Shown piece after piece: positions 24,430 to 33,773 of a stretch of DNA of 64,000 bases (position 1 is the first letter of the stretch; every line of letters begins with the position of its first letter). The notes beneath the pieces were generated by a model. The model saw only the letters and a list, made by a program, of their open reading frames with translations, was not told the DNA's origin and ran no database searches. Origin of the DNA: NIOZ-UU35 sp964344175 (GTDB lineage: Bacteria; Chloroflexota; Anaerolineae; Anaerolineales; UBA11858); contig CAYFMI010000002.1 of assembly GCA_964344175.1 (NCBI GenBank), forward strand, positions 1 through 64,000. The letters are read 5' to 3'. The translations under genes were made by a program, and so were the position numbers.

Positions 24430-26207
24430 CCGCGCTCCCGCGCGCCCGTTTGCACCCCCCATAAACTCGCATAAATCCCAGGGATAGACACCAGTTCATT
24501 ATGAGTGCCCTGCTCGACCAATTGGCCGCGCTCCAGCACAAAGATGCGGTCAGCATTACGCACGGTGGAAAGGCGGTGGGCGATGATGATGGTGGTACGC
24601 CCTATGGCAATGCGTTCCAGTGAGCGCTGAATCAGGGCTTCGGTTTCATTATCCACCGAGGAAGTGGCTTCGTCCAGGATCAGCACGGGGGGATCTTTTA
24701 GCACGGCGCGTGCTATCGAAATGCGCTGGCGCTGCCCGCCAGAGAGTTTTTGGCCGCGCTCACCCACAATGGTCTCATACCCTTGCGGAAGCTGCATGAT
24801 GAAGTCGTGCGCTTCGGCAATCTTGGCAGCCTCGACAATTTGCTCATCGCGGGCATCGAACGTGCCATAGGCAATGTTCTCGCGCACTGTCCCGTGGAAT
24901 AAAAAGACATCTTGACTAACAAAACCGATCGCCCGCCGTAGCGATTTTTTGTTCAGAGAGCGCAAATCATCCCCATCCAGTGTAATAGCCCCAGATTGCA
25001 CATCGTAAAAGCGTAACAACAATTTGACCAGGGTGCTTTTACCGGCCCCTGTTGCGCCGACAATCCCCACACTTTCTCCGGCAAAGATGTCAAAAGAAAG
25101 CCCATTAATGACCGAATGTTTTTGGGCCGAGTGATATTCGAAGGTCACATCGTTGAGGCGGATGGCCCCTTCGACAGTATCCACATCGAGTATGGTATCC
25201 CCACTGAGGATAGCCGGGTGCGTATCTAATAGATCCAGCACCCGCTCGGTAGAGGCCAGCGCCCGCTGGTACAAATCCAGCGTATCCCCCAGCCGGGTCA
25301 ACGGCCACAACAGGCGCTGGGTAATGAAAATCAGAATACTGTAGGTTCCCACGGCCAACTGGCCGTTGATCGCCAGGCGACCACCAAAGATCAAGATGGC
25401 GATAAAGCCGCTCATAATGACCATACGGATCAGGGGCACAAAGGCCGAACTCAGGGCAATGGCGGCACGGTTGGCTTCCCGGTAGCGGTTGCTTTCGGCA
25501 GTCAGGTTCACGAGTTCGTGCGTCTCAGCGGTATAGCTTTTGATCGTAGCAATCCCGCTCAAATTATTCGAAAGCTGTCCATTGAGAATGCCAACCCGCT
25601 CGCGGACGACTGCATATTTGGGGGCCAGAGTGCGCTGAAAGCGGATGGAACCCCAGATGATAAAGGGCATGGGGAGCAAGGCCATCCAGGCCACACTGGG
25701 GGCCGTATAGACAAAGATCCCCCCAATCACCAGCACGGTCGTCATCACCTGCCAGATATCGTTAACGCCGCTGTTGAAAAAGCGCTCCAGTTGGTTGATG
25801 TCGTCGTTAAGAATCGCCATCAGCCCGCCGGTGCTGCGGTCTTCAAAGTAGGCCATCTCCAAATGTTGGACATGATCGTAGGCATCAACGCGCAGGACAT
25901 GCTGCAAACTCTGCGCCAGGTTGCGCCAGGCAACCTGGTAGAGGTATTGAAAGGCCGACTCGAAGGCCCAAATCATCACGGTCAGCCCGGCCAGCGCCAG
26001 TAATTGATCGCCAACATCAACAATGCCAAAGCGGGCGATCAGCGAATCGCTTTGCTGCACGATCACATCAACAGCCGCGCCGATCAGCAGCGGCGGCGCC
26101 AGATCGAATATTTTGTTGAGTACCGAGTATAGCGAGGCGACGATAATATCGCGCCGCTGATCGCGGGCATAGGCCCACAAACGAGTTAAAGGATGCTGTT
26201 TGGTCAT
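24426..26207 (-). CDS. ABC exporter, fused permease and ATPase
   Basis: This 593-residue half-transporter has six membrane helices in residues 15-310 and a nucleotide-binding domain with Walker A GATGAGKST, signature LSGGQRQRIS, Walker B PVLILDEATSSVD and H-loop IIAHRLSTVRNADRI. It works as a dimer; members export lipids, peptides or drugs, and the cargo cannot be told here. ATG 26207 gives MTKQHPLTRLWAYAR; a TTG nine codons upstream is also open, and neither has a convincing ribosome site. It is convergent with the CoA-binding gene and co-oriented with the FAD oxidoreductase upstream. Confidence 0.9.
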   Translation of the reverse strand: MTKQHPLTRLWAYARDQRRDIIVASLYSVLNKIFDLAPPLLIGAAVDVIVQQSDSLIARFGIVDVGDQLLALAGLTVMIWAFESAFQYLYQVAWRNLAQSLQHVLRVDAYDHVQHLEMAYFEDRSTGGLMAILNDDINQLERFFNSGVNDIWQVMTTVLVIGGIFVYTAPSVAWMALLPMPFIIWGSIRFQRTLAPKYAVVRERVGILNGQLSNNLSGIATIKSYTAETHELVNLTAESNRYREANRAAIALSSAFVPLIRMVIMSGFIAILIFGGRLAINGQLAVGTYSILIFITQRLLWPLTRLGDTLDLYQRALASTERVLDLLDTHPAILSGDTILDVDTVEGAIRLNDVTFEYHSAQKHSVINGLSFDIFAGESVGIVGATGAGKSTLVKLLLRFYDVQSGAITLDGDDLRSLNKKSLRRAIGFVSQDVFLFHGTVRENIAYGTFDARDEQIVEAAKIAEAHDFIMQLPQGYETIVGERGQKLSGGQRQRISIARAVLKDPPVLILDEATSSVDNETEALIQRSLERIAIGRTTIIIAHRLSTVRNADRIFVLERGQLVEQGTHNELVSIPGIYASLWGVQTGARERG

Positions 26208-26310
26208 AAAGAGATTTAACCATGCCCCTAGCAAAGTTGATAGGGTGCTTACGAGTTTTGTTATCTACAAGCAGATCTTATAATTCCCCCAACAAATTGA
26301 GTTCGGCATT

Positions 26311-27648
26311 TTATCCTCCTCCTGCCATCATCTGGCGCGCCGCCCGGCGGCCAATTTCTACAGCAAAGTTGGTGCCGCGATCCCAGGGGTAAACCTGGCT
26401 CATGCTGGCAAAATACAACCCGGAAATGGGCGTTTCGATGGCGGGGATATTGCGCGAATGCTGCACCTCGGGGACAGGCTGCGCGTAGGTTGTGCGATGC
26501 AGCCAGCTCTTGATGACCCAATCGGGGCGGAAATTGGGGTTGAATCGCCGCAAAGTGGGGAGGTACTGCTCAAGAAGTTCGGCTTCACTCATCTCGAAAA
26601 AGGGGTGATCGCTTTCGAGATAATCGCCGCAATAGACAATGTGCTCGCCGCCGAAATGCTCTGGGGAGACATAGTTGGTGTGTTCAACGAACGCCAGGAA
26701 GGGATACCCGGCATCTTTGGGCAGGTTGAACCAGTAATAGCCCTCCTCTGAAAGCTGATGCCTGAGCGAGAGCGTTAGCACGATGGCTCCCATGGATTTT
26801 AAATTCAATAAACCGCGCAGATAGGCTTGGGGGAGTTCGGGGGCCAGCTTTGCCATCAGCGCCGGGGAAGTCGTGACGAGAACTTGATCGTAGGCTGGTT
26901 GAGCGTTGATGGTTGAAGGTTGTGTGTCACCGGTCGGCGGTCGTTGGTCGACGGTTAGTTGAATATGACCACGCTGGCCCATTCGACGAATTTGACGTAC
27001 CGACGTGTGAAGATGTATCTCCACCCCCATGCCGCGCAGGATTTCAGCAAAGTCATCACAAAACGCCTGAAAGCCGCCCTGGTATGTGCCTAGCCGGGTC
27101 GTGCGGGCATGCAGGCGCGCCCAAAACCAGGCCATCGGGACGTCTTTGTAATAAGGGCCAAACTTGCCAATCAGCAGCGGCTGCCACATCTTCTCGTAGA
27201 CGCGCTTTCCGGCCCATTTCCTCATCCAAGCGTGGGCGGTGACTTTCTCTAAGGCGCGCCAGTTCTTGGTCAGGCGTAGGTAGAGGCCCACCAGACCAAA
27301 GCGGAGTTTACCCAGCCCCCAGCCCAAACCGGGGAAGAGCAGCGCCTGGAGAATTGAATCGAAGGGATACCACGTTTCATTGTGCAGCATCACCGTATAA
27401 GGGCGCGGGAACAGCACTTTAGCACTCAGGCCCAGTTCGTCGATCAAACCGAGCATATGGGCATCGGAGGCGAACCAATGATGATAGAAGTTCTCTACCG
27501 ACCAGTCCCAGTGAGGCTCTTTGAAACCCGAGGCCAGGCCGCCCACCTGATGTGCGGCTTCATATATCGTCACGCGATGCCCGGCGCGAGCAAGATCGTA
27601 GGCGGCGGACATGCCCGCTATCCCCGCGCCGATGATGGCAATATTCAT
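26311..27648 (-). CDS. FAD-dependent amine-oxidase-fold oxidoreductase
   Basis: This 445-residue protein starts with a dinucleotide-binding motif (MNIAIIGAGIAGMSAAYDLARAGHRV) and the second FAD contact YEAAHQVGGLASGF, and ends with an FAD-closing motif (GLYFASMSQVYPWDRGTNFAVEIGRRAA). It belongs to the broad protoporphyrinogen oxidase / UDP-galactopyranose mutase-like NAD(P)-binding flavoprotein group, often found in surface glycan gene sets. Residues 229-253 (VDQRPPTGDTQPSTINAQPA) look like a low-complexity insert. ATG 27648 has AGGGATGAG upstream. The exact reaction is unknown. Confidence 0.8.
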   Translation of the reverse strand: MNIAIIGAGIAGMSAAYDLARAGHRVTIYEAAHQVGGLASGFKEPHWDWSVENFYHHWFASDAHMLGLIDELGLSAKVLFPRPYTVMLHNETWYPFDSILQALLFPGLGWGLGKLRFGLVGLYLRLTKNWRALEKVTAHAWMRKWAGKRVYEKMWQPLLIGKFGPYYKDVPMAWFWARLHARTTRLGTYQGGFQAFCDDFAEILRGMGVEIHLHTSVRQIRRMGQRGHIQLTVDQRPPTGDTQPSTINAQPAYDQVLVTTSPALMAKLAPELPQAYLRGLLNLKSMGAIVLTLSLRHQLSEEGYYWFNLPKDAGYPFLAFVEHTNYVSPEHFGGEHIVYCGDYLESDHPFFEMSEAELLEQYLPTLRRFNPNFRPDWVIKSWLHRTTYAQPVPEVQHSRNIPAIETPISGLYFASMSQVYPWDRGTNFAVEIGRRAARQMMAGGG

Positions 27649-27703
27649 AGTCTCATCCCTCATAATTAGCACTCAGATATAAGTTTCCGGAAAAAAGGCT
27701 GTC

Positions 27704-30700
27704 TCAGGGCTGTATTGCAAAAACCGCCACCACCGGATCATGATCCGACTTGCGCAAGGGTGATTCATCGCCCGGTATGGGGAGGGCATAATCGGCGTTA
27801 AGATGCAGAATCTCCACACGGCGTAACATATCCATCAACCCCGGTGTCACCAGAATATGATCGAGCACCTGCGACTGACCCTGGTAGATGTAGGTGTAGC
27901 GCTCCTCGGCAGAAATCGCCTCAAAAACGTGTGCCAGCCCGGCCTCCCGCAAGGTGTCAATTGGCAAGGCGTCGTAATACGAGTTCAAATCGCCCATCAC
28001 TGCCAGCAAGCCATCTGCATCTTCAGCCAGAATTCCCTCCATCACGGCGACATTCCAGGCCGCCTGCGCATTGCGGCGCGGTTCGGTGGCTTCTTCGCCG
28101 CCGCTCATCGAGGTGAAGTGGTTGTTCAACACAGAGAACGTAACTGTGCCCTGACTTGTGACAACCGCGACCTGTACCTGCAACGGCGGGCGGCTGGTAA
28201 TGCCCTCGGGCGCCGGGAACTGCGCCTGATGCAGAATTTCAGCCTGATCGCCGCGCACCAAATAACCCACATCAATATAGCGGCTGTCGGTGCCCTCGAT
28301 CAACACGGCCTGGTAATCGTACCCGGCCAGGGCTTCGTGCGCAGCAACATCTTCGAGGATCTCGATATTCTCAACTTCTTGCAGCCCCACCACGGTCGGT
28401 GCGCCGGCAGCGAGAATGGTGTTTGCCACTTTGGCAACATGGATGCGGTACTCAGCAATCGCCGGCATCGAGGGGCTGGAAGGATGCGGGTCTTTGAAGT
28501 CAAACAGGTTTTCGACATTCCAGCTCATCAGGCTAAACTCATCCTCGGCCAGCGGCTCCAGCGTGGGCAATGTTCCCTCCGTGGCAAGGATAAACGGTTG
28601 TGTGACCGGCTCCACTTTGTATTGCCCAAAGGTATACGCCAACGGGCCAATCAAGTTACTGACCTGATCGCCGCTATTAACCGCATACGCCAGGGTCGAA
28701 CGGTCGTCATGAGCCGTGGTGCTGCCATCGTCTACCACAATGGCAATCCCATTGTCGGCGCCCTGCCACAAACGCGTTGCGCCATGCTCGGCTCGCACCA
28801 GCACATACTCGCCATAACGGTTGGTCGGAGCTACCGCCACCGCTGGGCCGCTGACCTGCACAAACATGCCCTCCAGCGCTTCATAATAGGCTTCGGCGGC
28901 GGCCTGCTCCACCGGCGGGTCTAGCTCAACGGGGATGGGTAATGAATTAGCGCTGCTCAACACAACAATATCGTCCGGGCTTTCGACTTGTAATTGCGTT
29001 TGCTGATAGGCCTCGCGCACCACCCCGCTCACTTGCGCCCAGTCGCCCGGCAGAACATCCACGGTCATCTCGCCGGTATGGATGTACAAGCCATCCGACG
29101 TCAGGGGATCATAGTCCTCTTCCAGGGCCTGGATCCAAAAACCTTCCAATTCGGGGAACACGCCGGTCACCACACCGGTGGTGGTCGCCCGATCGAAGAT
29201 ATACGGCGAACGCGTCCCATCCCCCTGGATCGCCCAAACCGGCACGATCTCGCCCAGAAATATCAAGTGCGCCTGGCTTTCGGCAGGCTCCGGCCCATCG
29301 GCGGCGCTGACCTGTGCCTTCTCCAGACGGATGAACTCTTCGGTGGTGACGATCTTGGCCTGATAGCTGACAGTTGCCGATTCACCCAGCCCCTCTAACG
29401 CTGGGATCATCCACACAACTGCGTCATCCTGACGGATGCCCTCGTCGGAGATACTCTCCAGCGAAAAATCGAAACGCGGTAAGGGCGCGGTAATTTGCAC
29501 ATCGTGAACGGCAGCCGGGGTGTAGTTGGTGACCGTCAACTGCACATCGAAGGTTGCACCCGCCTCAATTGTGTTGGGTGCATCTACGTCAATTTGCAGC
29601 ACAGGCGGGTAAACTTTTGCCAGGTCGGCCTGCAGGCGCGGGTAAACGCGCTGGGTCTGATCGGTGACCTCAACAATCCCGGTGATCTGGTACGTCTCGC
29701 CGCTCTCGATGGCTTCGACGCTGATCTCGGTGAGCTTATCAACATAGACACTTGCCAGATAGCCGTATTCGTCTACCAGATCGATTTCGTAGCTGTACGT
29801 AAACTCCTCCACGCGGGCTACTGTTCCCTCAGCCCGGATCAGCCTTCCGGGGAGATTCTGCAAATCGGTGGCCGCATCTTCAACGCTGACCTGCAAAGGA
29901 GGCCACGCTGTCAACTCGGAGCCGCGCCCCACAACTTCTACGCCTTCGGGGGCAGGGGCCAGCTCCATTGCCCCGCGATAAACCAGCAACAGGCCGCGCA
30001 CGCGCACGCGGTCGCCCAACTGCACGTTGACGTCACCTTCACCATCATCAATCCATACCTGTAAACCGCCGGTTTCATCTTCCATGTAGAACTTTGTATT
30101 ACCGCTGCCCGCATAGAGGCCGCCGGTTTGCATGGTGACAATCCCTTCGACGATGATCTCTTCATTCGCCAGCGAACGTGCCGTACCAATCGGGATCGTC
30201 CCACCGGCCACAGCCGTGCGCGCTGCGCCGCCCATCGCCAGCAAAGCGCCGTCTTGCGCAGCGACCGCATAATTGGCCGTCGTAACCGTAAGATACGTCC
30301 AGGGCGCTTTGAGCGCAATTTCGACGCTGGCGGATGCGCCTGCATCGAGCGTGTTGACCCTCCATAAAACGACCTGATGGCTCGCGGCGAGGGTACTCAT
30401 ATCGAAGTAGGACGCTTGTTCGGCAAGCTCAACATCGGCAGGTAGCGTGAGGATCTCAAATTCGCTGGGAACCGGCACCTGCACCACCAGGCCTTCTGCG
30501 GCAAGAGCGCCTTCGTTGCTGACGGTCAGGGTGTAGCTAAACGTCTCGCCGGGGTTGACGGTTTCGGGAAAATCGAGACGGAGGGTGAGATCACCCGACC
30601 AGGCGGCGTTCTGAGGCCCAGGCGCATCACTGAGGGTAAAGGTTCCACCGGTGCGCAGCAGAGCAAGGCCATTTTCCATTGCCGGCGCGGCCTCGGTGAG

Positions 30701-31168
30701 GCGGTAGGCTTCTGGGCCATTGCCCCAGGCCAGCGAATCCAGCACAGTGCCATCGGCGGCACGCAGCTGCAAGCCGCCGCGCTGCGGCACAAAGGGCAGC
30801 TCGATCAGGGCATCTACGGGAACGCTATACTCTTTATCGGCACGCCCCAATAAATAGGTGCCTCCTGGAGCTATTAAGGCATGGTCCGCCCAGCGATAGG
30901 CTAATTCTTCGTCGGCGTCATCGGAAAGTTGATACCACAACGCCGCTCCCTTAAGATCGAATGGCGCTTCCAAAGAAGGGTTGGTCAACTCGATAAATTC
31001 GTAATTATTGTCTCCTGGCATTCCGGCCAAGACCTCGCCGATCAACACCGGTGAGGTGAGGGCAATGTTACTTTCTGTTGATGTTACAGCAGGTGCGACC
31101 TCGCCCGAATTGCAGGCGGTTAACAGCAATACGACAAAAAGGATTCCGATAACAGTTAGTTTTCGCAT
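27704..31168 (-). CDS. Surface lipoprotein nuclease with lamin-tail and EEP domains
   Basis: This is a 1154-residue lipoprotein (lipobox LLTAC, Cys19). In order: a lamin-tail-like domain (residues 35-150, LIGEVLAGMPGDNNYEFIEL), a DUF11-type beta domain (about 195-290), an OB-fold-like segment (EEIIVEGIVTMQTGG...GDRVRVRG, about 330-420), a second DUF11-type domain (about 520-620), a second OB-like stretch, and a C-terminal endonuclease/exonuclease/phosphatase domain with MSWNVENLFDF, VGLQEVENIEIL, NNHFTSMSGG, VMGDLNSYYD and KSDHDPVVAVF. It should degrade extracellular DNA on the cell surface, as ExeM/NucH-type enzymes do. A GGAGGAG site precedes the ATG. It follows the flippase-like gene by 5 bp, so they share a transcript. 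Confidence 0.86.
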   Translation of the reverse strand: MRKLTVIGILFVVLLLTACNSGEVAPAVTSTESNIALTSPVLIGEVLAGMPGDNNYEFIELTNPSLEAPFDLKGAALWYQLSDDADEELAYRWADHALIAPGGTYLLGRADKEYSVPVDALIELPFVPQRGGLQLRAADGTVLDSLAWGNGPEAYRLTEAAPAMENGLALLRTGGTFTLSDAPGPQNAAWSGDLTLRLDFPETVNPGETFSYTLTVSNEGALAAEGLVVQVPVPSEFEILTLPADVELAEQASYFDMSTLAASHQVVLWRVNTLDAGASASVEIALKAPWTYLTVTTANYAVAAQDGALLAMGGAARTAVAGGTIPIGTARSLANEEIIVEGIVTMQTGGLYAGSGNTKFYMEDETGGLQVWIDDGEGDVNVQLGDRVRVRGLLLVYRGAMELAPAPEGVEVVGRGSELTAWPPLQVSVEDAATDLQNLPGRLIRAEGTVARVEEFTYSYEIDLVDEYGYLASVYVDKLTEISVEAIESGETYQITGIVEVTDQTQRVYPRLQADLAKVYPPVLQIDVDAPNTIEAGATFDVQLTVTNYTPAAVHDVQITAPLPRFDFSLESISDEGIRQDDAVVWMIPALEGLGESATVSYQAKIVTTEEFIRLEKAQVSAADGPEPAESQAHLIFLGEIVPVWAIQGDGTRSPYIFDRATTTGVVTGVFPELEGFWIQALEEDYDPLTSDGLYIHTGEMTVDVLPGDWAQVSGVVREAYQQTQLQVESPDDIVVLSSANSLPIPVELDPPVEQAAAEAYYEALEGMFVQVSGPAVAVAPTNRYGEYVLVRAEHGATRLWQGADNGIAIVVDDGSTTAHDDRSTLAYAVNSGDQVSNLIGPLAYTFGQYKVEPVTQPFILATEGTLPTLEPLAEDEFSLMSWNVENLFDFKDPHPSSPSMPAIAEYRIHVAKVANTILAAGAPTVVGLQEVENIEILEDVAAHEALAGYDYQAVLIEGTDSRYIDVGYLVRGDQAEILHQAQFPAPEGITSRPPLQVQVAVVTSQGTVTFSVLNNHFTSMSGGEEATEPRRNAQAAWNVAVMEGILAEDADGLLAVMGDLNSYYDALPIDTLREAGLAHVFEAISAEERYTYIYQGQSQVLDHILVTPGLMDMLRRVEILHLNADYALPIPGDESPLRKSDHDPVVAVFAIQP

Positions 31169-31173
31169 CGAAT

Positions 31174-32172
31174 TTACTCCTCCAGGTTGAACTCATCGCC
31201 CCATTTGATCCCTTCGCGCGCCATGTAATAGCCGCCCAATAGCGTAATCGGCAGCCATAGGGCAATATGCAACACCAGGGTATACCCTGCGGCGATGGCG
31301 CCATCTACGCCGTAGGCTTTGAGCACGGCGATGCCGGGGGCGTCAAATGTCCCCACATAACCCGGCGCAGATGGGATGGTCGTCGCCAGATTGACAATGC
31401 CGTTCATCAGCATCAGGGCAAAGAAACTGACTTGAAAATCGAAAGCGTGCATGACAAACCAGTATTTGCCGGTCTCTAAGAGCCAGATCACCAGCGAAGT
31501 GACAAATACCATCAAGGCTTCACGGGGAGAGCGCAAAGACTCCAGGCCGCCCAAGAAACGCACCGACACCGAGAGAGCTTTCGCTCGCCAGCGCTCCGGG
31601 ACGAGACGTTGAATCAATATACGCGTCAGCTTTTCGGTGGGTGTTGGGAACATAGCCGCCAACAAAAAGAGCAGCAACACGCCCAAAAAAGCGGCTGCCC
31701 CCCACAAGGCTAGACTCTGAATGTCCCCCACAAACCCAGAATCAAATGTCAGACGGGCTAACTCCGGCAAATTCAAAAAGACAAACGACAGCATGACCAC
31801 GCCATCGAAGACGCGCTCGACAATAATGGTCGCCAGCGAAGCCGAAACCGGCACTCCGGCGCGCCGTTTGAGTACCACCGCTCGCAAAATTTCTCCGGCG
31901 CGGGCCGGGTAAATGTTGTTGCCCATATAGCCAATTGCCACAATTGGGAACATGGTGCGCGTGGACACGGCCTTAACCGGGCGCAGTAAATAATGCCAAC
32001 GCCAGGCCCGCGCCCATACGCCAACAAAATACACCGCCACCCCAGGGAGCAGCCAGAAATAGCGCGCTCCGATCAGAATTTGCCACATATCAGCGAAATG
32101 TAATCCGCGTAACGCCAGGTACAAGAATAGAGCGCTGATAAACACGCCCAACCAGAATTGCCACCGTTTCAT
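31174..32172 (-). CDS. Flippase-like integral membrane protein (UPF0104 / LPG-synthase TM domain)
   Basis: This 332-residue protein has seven to eight membrane segments. Family marks are LYLALRGLHFADMWQIL, FVGVWARAWRWHYLLRP, AIGYMGNNIYPARAGEILRAVVL, SASLATIIVERVFDGVVML and, near the end, IPSAPGYVGTFDAPGI. This matches the lysylphosphatidylglycerol-synthase transmembrane domain family without the catalytic part, often proposed to flip lipids. ATG 32172 gives the usual MKRWQFWLGV start; an open frame 33 codons longer lacks hydrophobic or site support. The nuclease lipoprotein follows at 5 bp. Confidence 0.82.
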   Translation of the reverse strand: MKRWQFWLGVFISALFLYLALRGLHFADMWQILIGARYFWLLPGVAVYFVGVWARAWRWHYLLRPVKAVSTRTMFPIVAIGYMGNNIYPARAGEILRAVVLKRRAGVPVSASLATIIVERVFDGVVMLSFVFLNLPELARLTFDSGFVGDIQSLALWGAAAFLGVLLLFLLAAMFPTPTEKLTRILIQRLVPERWRAKALSVSVRFLGGLESLRSPREALMVFVTSLVIWLLETGKYWFVMHAFDFQVSFFALMLMNGIVNLATTIPSAPGYVGTFDAPGIAVLKAYGVDGAIAAGYTLVLHIALWLPITLLGGYYMAREGIKWGDEFNLEE

Positions 32173-32392
32173 GGGGTGGATTTTACCACCGTCGGGGAAA
32201 TCACCTTGCGCGCAAATTGATTCAAGATCCGCTTTCGCGATTCGGATAAATTTCATCCAGAATATTGTCATATCGCTTCAATGATGCCTGACACTGGACT
32301 ACTGGATGAAGTACTGGCATACTTTTTATACGCTGCGACCTTGTCAAGGAAAAACCAGCGAGATACGAGAGCAAATTATTGGAGGCAGAGAA

Positions 32393-32617
32393 ATGGCGGT
32401 AAAAACCTGGGAAGTCGAGAAAGTTCATCATTGCCACCATGTTGGCAAAGAAGTCGGTTTAGAAGCTGAGGTCGTCTACCCAGCTGAGTGGTTGCCCGAT
32501 CAACCGCCGCGCATCATCGGCCACCGTTGCAGTGAGGGCGTTTCGTGCAATTTGGATGGGCGCGCAAGCTGTATGTGGGCCGGAACAAACCCAACCTACG
32601 ACCCGTTTCGCGAGTAA
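32393..32617 (+). CDS. Small Cys/His-rich protein, unknown
   Basis: This 74-residue protein begins MAVKTWEVEKVHHCHHVGKE and carries HRCSEGVSCN and a further Cys in SCMWAG; four cysteines and clustered histidines could bind a metal. I do not recognise the family. A GGAGG site seven bases upstream supports ATG 32393, which makes a real gene likely despite its size. It lies divergent from the flippase gene and is followed by a 50-bp perfect palindrome. Confidence 0.68.
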   Translation: MAVKTWEVEKVHHCHHVGKEVGLEAEVVYPAEWLPDQPPRIIGHRCSEGVSCNLDGRASCMWAGTNPTYDPFRE

Positions 32618-32637
32618 TTGAATTCCAACTCCAATCA

Positions 32638-32687
32638 TCCAAAAAGGGATGCAGGTGCGGCGCGCCGCACCTGCATCCCTTTTTGGA
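32638..32687. terminator. 50-bp perfect palindrome after the small Cys/His gene
   Basis: Arms 32638-32662 and 32663-32687 are exact reverse complements with no spacer, with A5/T5 tracts near the ends. It would form a hairpin in either transcript. It separates two co-directional small genes, and its last bases lie just before the TATACT box of the 32707 gene. Confidence 0.7.
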
Positions 32688-32694
32688 TTTATGC

Positions 32695-32700
32695 TATACT
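32695..32700 (+). promoter_or_regulatory. TATACT -10 box, probable leaderless start for the 32707 gene
   Basis: TATACT is followed by six bases and then GTG 32707, with no Shine-Dalgarno between. That spacing would put the transcription start on the start codon. The -35 region would fall in the hairpin and is a poor match, as in other TANNNT leaderless promoters. Confidence 0.5.
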
Positions 32701-32706
32701 TATCGT

Positions 32707-32955
32707 GTGAATAATGACCAGCACATCTGGAAAACGTGGGCAAATAGCCTCCACCGCTGGGGGTTAGACCATGTGGTCGTAACCATTCTAGAAGCAACCG
32801 CGCCACTCCACTGGCTGGGTGCGCAGGTCATTCATGTTGGGCAGCCGTTGTTCAGTCAGGTTGCGCCGGAAAATCACGTTCTTGCATTAACAAAAATTCT
32901 CGAAAATCCTGACAAATCTCAGGCATTTATGGCCTTTCTACGGCAAAACGCGTAA
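32707..32955 (+). CDS. Small protein of unknown function, head of the 33-41 kb gene set
   Basis: This 82-residue protein, translated from GTG, reads MNNDQHIWKTWANSLHRWG and continues with a hydrophobic middle (HVVVTILEATAPLHWLGAQVI) and a helical end (KSQAFMAFLRQNA). No known domain is recognised. The longer open frame upstream runs through the palindrome and is not credible, so the GTG start after the TATACT box is preferred. It is 35 bp upstream of the seven-gene membrane/MutL operon and may be its first gene. Confidence 0.6.
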   Translation: MNNDQHIWKTWANSLHRWGLDHVVVTILEATAPLHWLGAQVIHVGQPLFSQVAPENHVLALTKILENPDKSQAFMAFLRQNA

Positions 32956-32990
32956 CTCCTAGATTCTGCAATTACCGGAGGTAGCTTACA

Positions 32991-33773
32991 GTGACCTTTG
33001 CTGGTCTCATCGGCCTGGTTTTCATTCTGGCTTTTTTTGGACTAATCATCCTCTTCAGCGTTGCCCGCCGTGACGGGGCAGGTGCAAAGCTGCGCCCCAT
33101 CGCAGCGTTCATAAAATTACGGCGCGCCATTGGCCTGGCTGTTGAAGCAGGGTCGCGGCTGCACATCAGCATTGGGCGCGGCAACCTTACGGGGACCGAA
33201 AGCGCGGCTGCATTTGCCGGTTTAAGCGCCCTGAAAGGCATGATCCACTCGGCCTCCTCGGGCGACAATCCCCCCGTCGCCACCACCGGCGACGCGTCCC
33301 TCTCTATCCTTACCCGCGACACCATCAGCGGCACTTACCGCGAAATTGGCATTAGCGAACAGTATCACCCCAATAGCGGTCAGCTAACCGGCATGACGCC
33401 CTTCTCATATGCTGCGGGGACATTGCCGCTCGTTGAAGATCCCAAAACAACGACACATATTTTATTGGGGCATTTTGGCAACGAAGTCGCGCTAATAAGC
33501 GATGCCGGTCAGCGCAGCGGCGACCTTACCCTGGCGGGAACCGACAACCTGCCCGCCCAAGCCATCCTGTATGCCACCGCTCAAGAGCCGCTGATTGGCG
33601 AAGAAGTTTACGCCAGCGGGGCCTATATTCAGGAAAACGCCATGCACATTGCCAGCCTACGCGCTCAAGATGTCATCCGTTGGCTGTTGGCAGCCATTAT
33701 TCTCGGAGGAATTGCGCTAAAATTCGCCGGATTAGATAACCTCTTCAATAGCCTGTTGGAGGGGCTGCTGTGA
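32991..33773 (+). CDS. Membrane-anchored protein (DUF6754-like), gene 1 of the MutL operon
   Basis: This 260-residue protein has a transmembrane helix at residues 4-24 (LIGLVFILAFFGLIILFSVA) and a second near the C-terminus (VIRWLLAAIILGGIALKFAGL). The polar middle, residues 30-225, includes GLAVEAGSRLHISIGRGNLTG and LLGHFGNEVALISDAGQRSG and may form an alpha/beta domain. From memory it resembles the family called DUF6754, found with the same neighbours in Anaerolineae; I cannot confirm this. It starts with GTG after a clean GGAGG site. The stop overlaps the next start by 4 bp (GTGA). Confidence 0.8.
   Translation: MTFAGLIGLVFILAFFGLIILFSVARRDGAGAKLRPIAAFIKLRRAIGLAVEAGSRLHISIGRGNLTGTESAAAFAGLSALKGMIHSASSGDNPPVATTGDASLSILTRDTISGTYREIGISEQYHPNSGQLTGMTPFSYAAGTLPLVEDPKTTTHILLGHFGNEVALISDAGQRSGDLTLAGTDNLPAQAILYATAQEPLIGEEVYASGAYIQENAMHIASLRAQDVIRWLLAAIILGGIALKFAGLDNLFNSLLEGLL

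Noticed and set aside
27857..28924. 355-codon plus-strand open frame opposite the nuclease gene
   Set aside because: Antisense to the EEP nuclease domain, with His/Gln/Arg-rich composition and no known motif.
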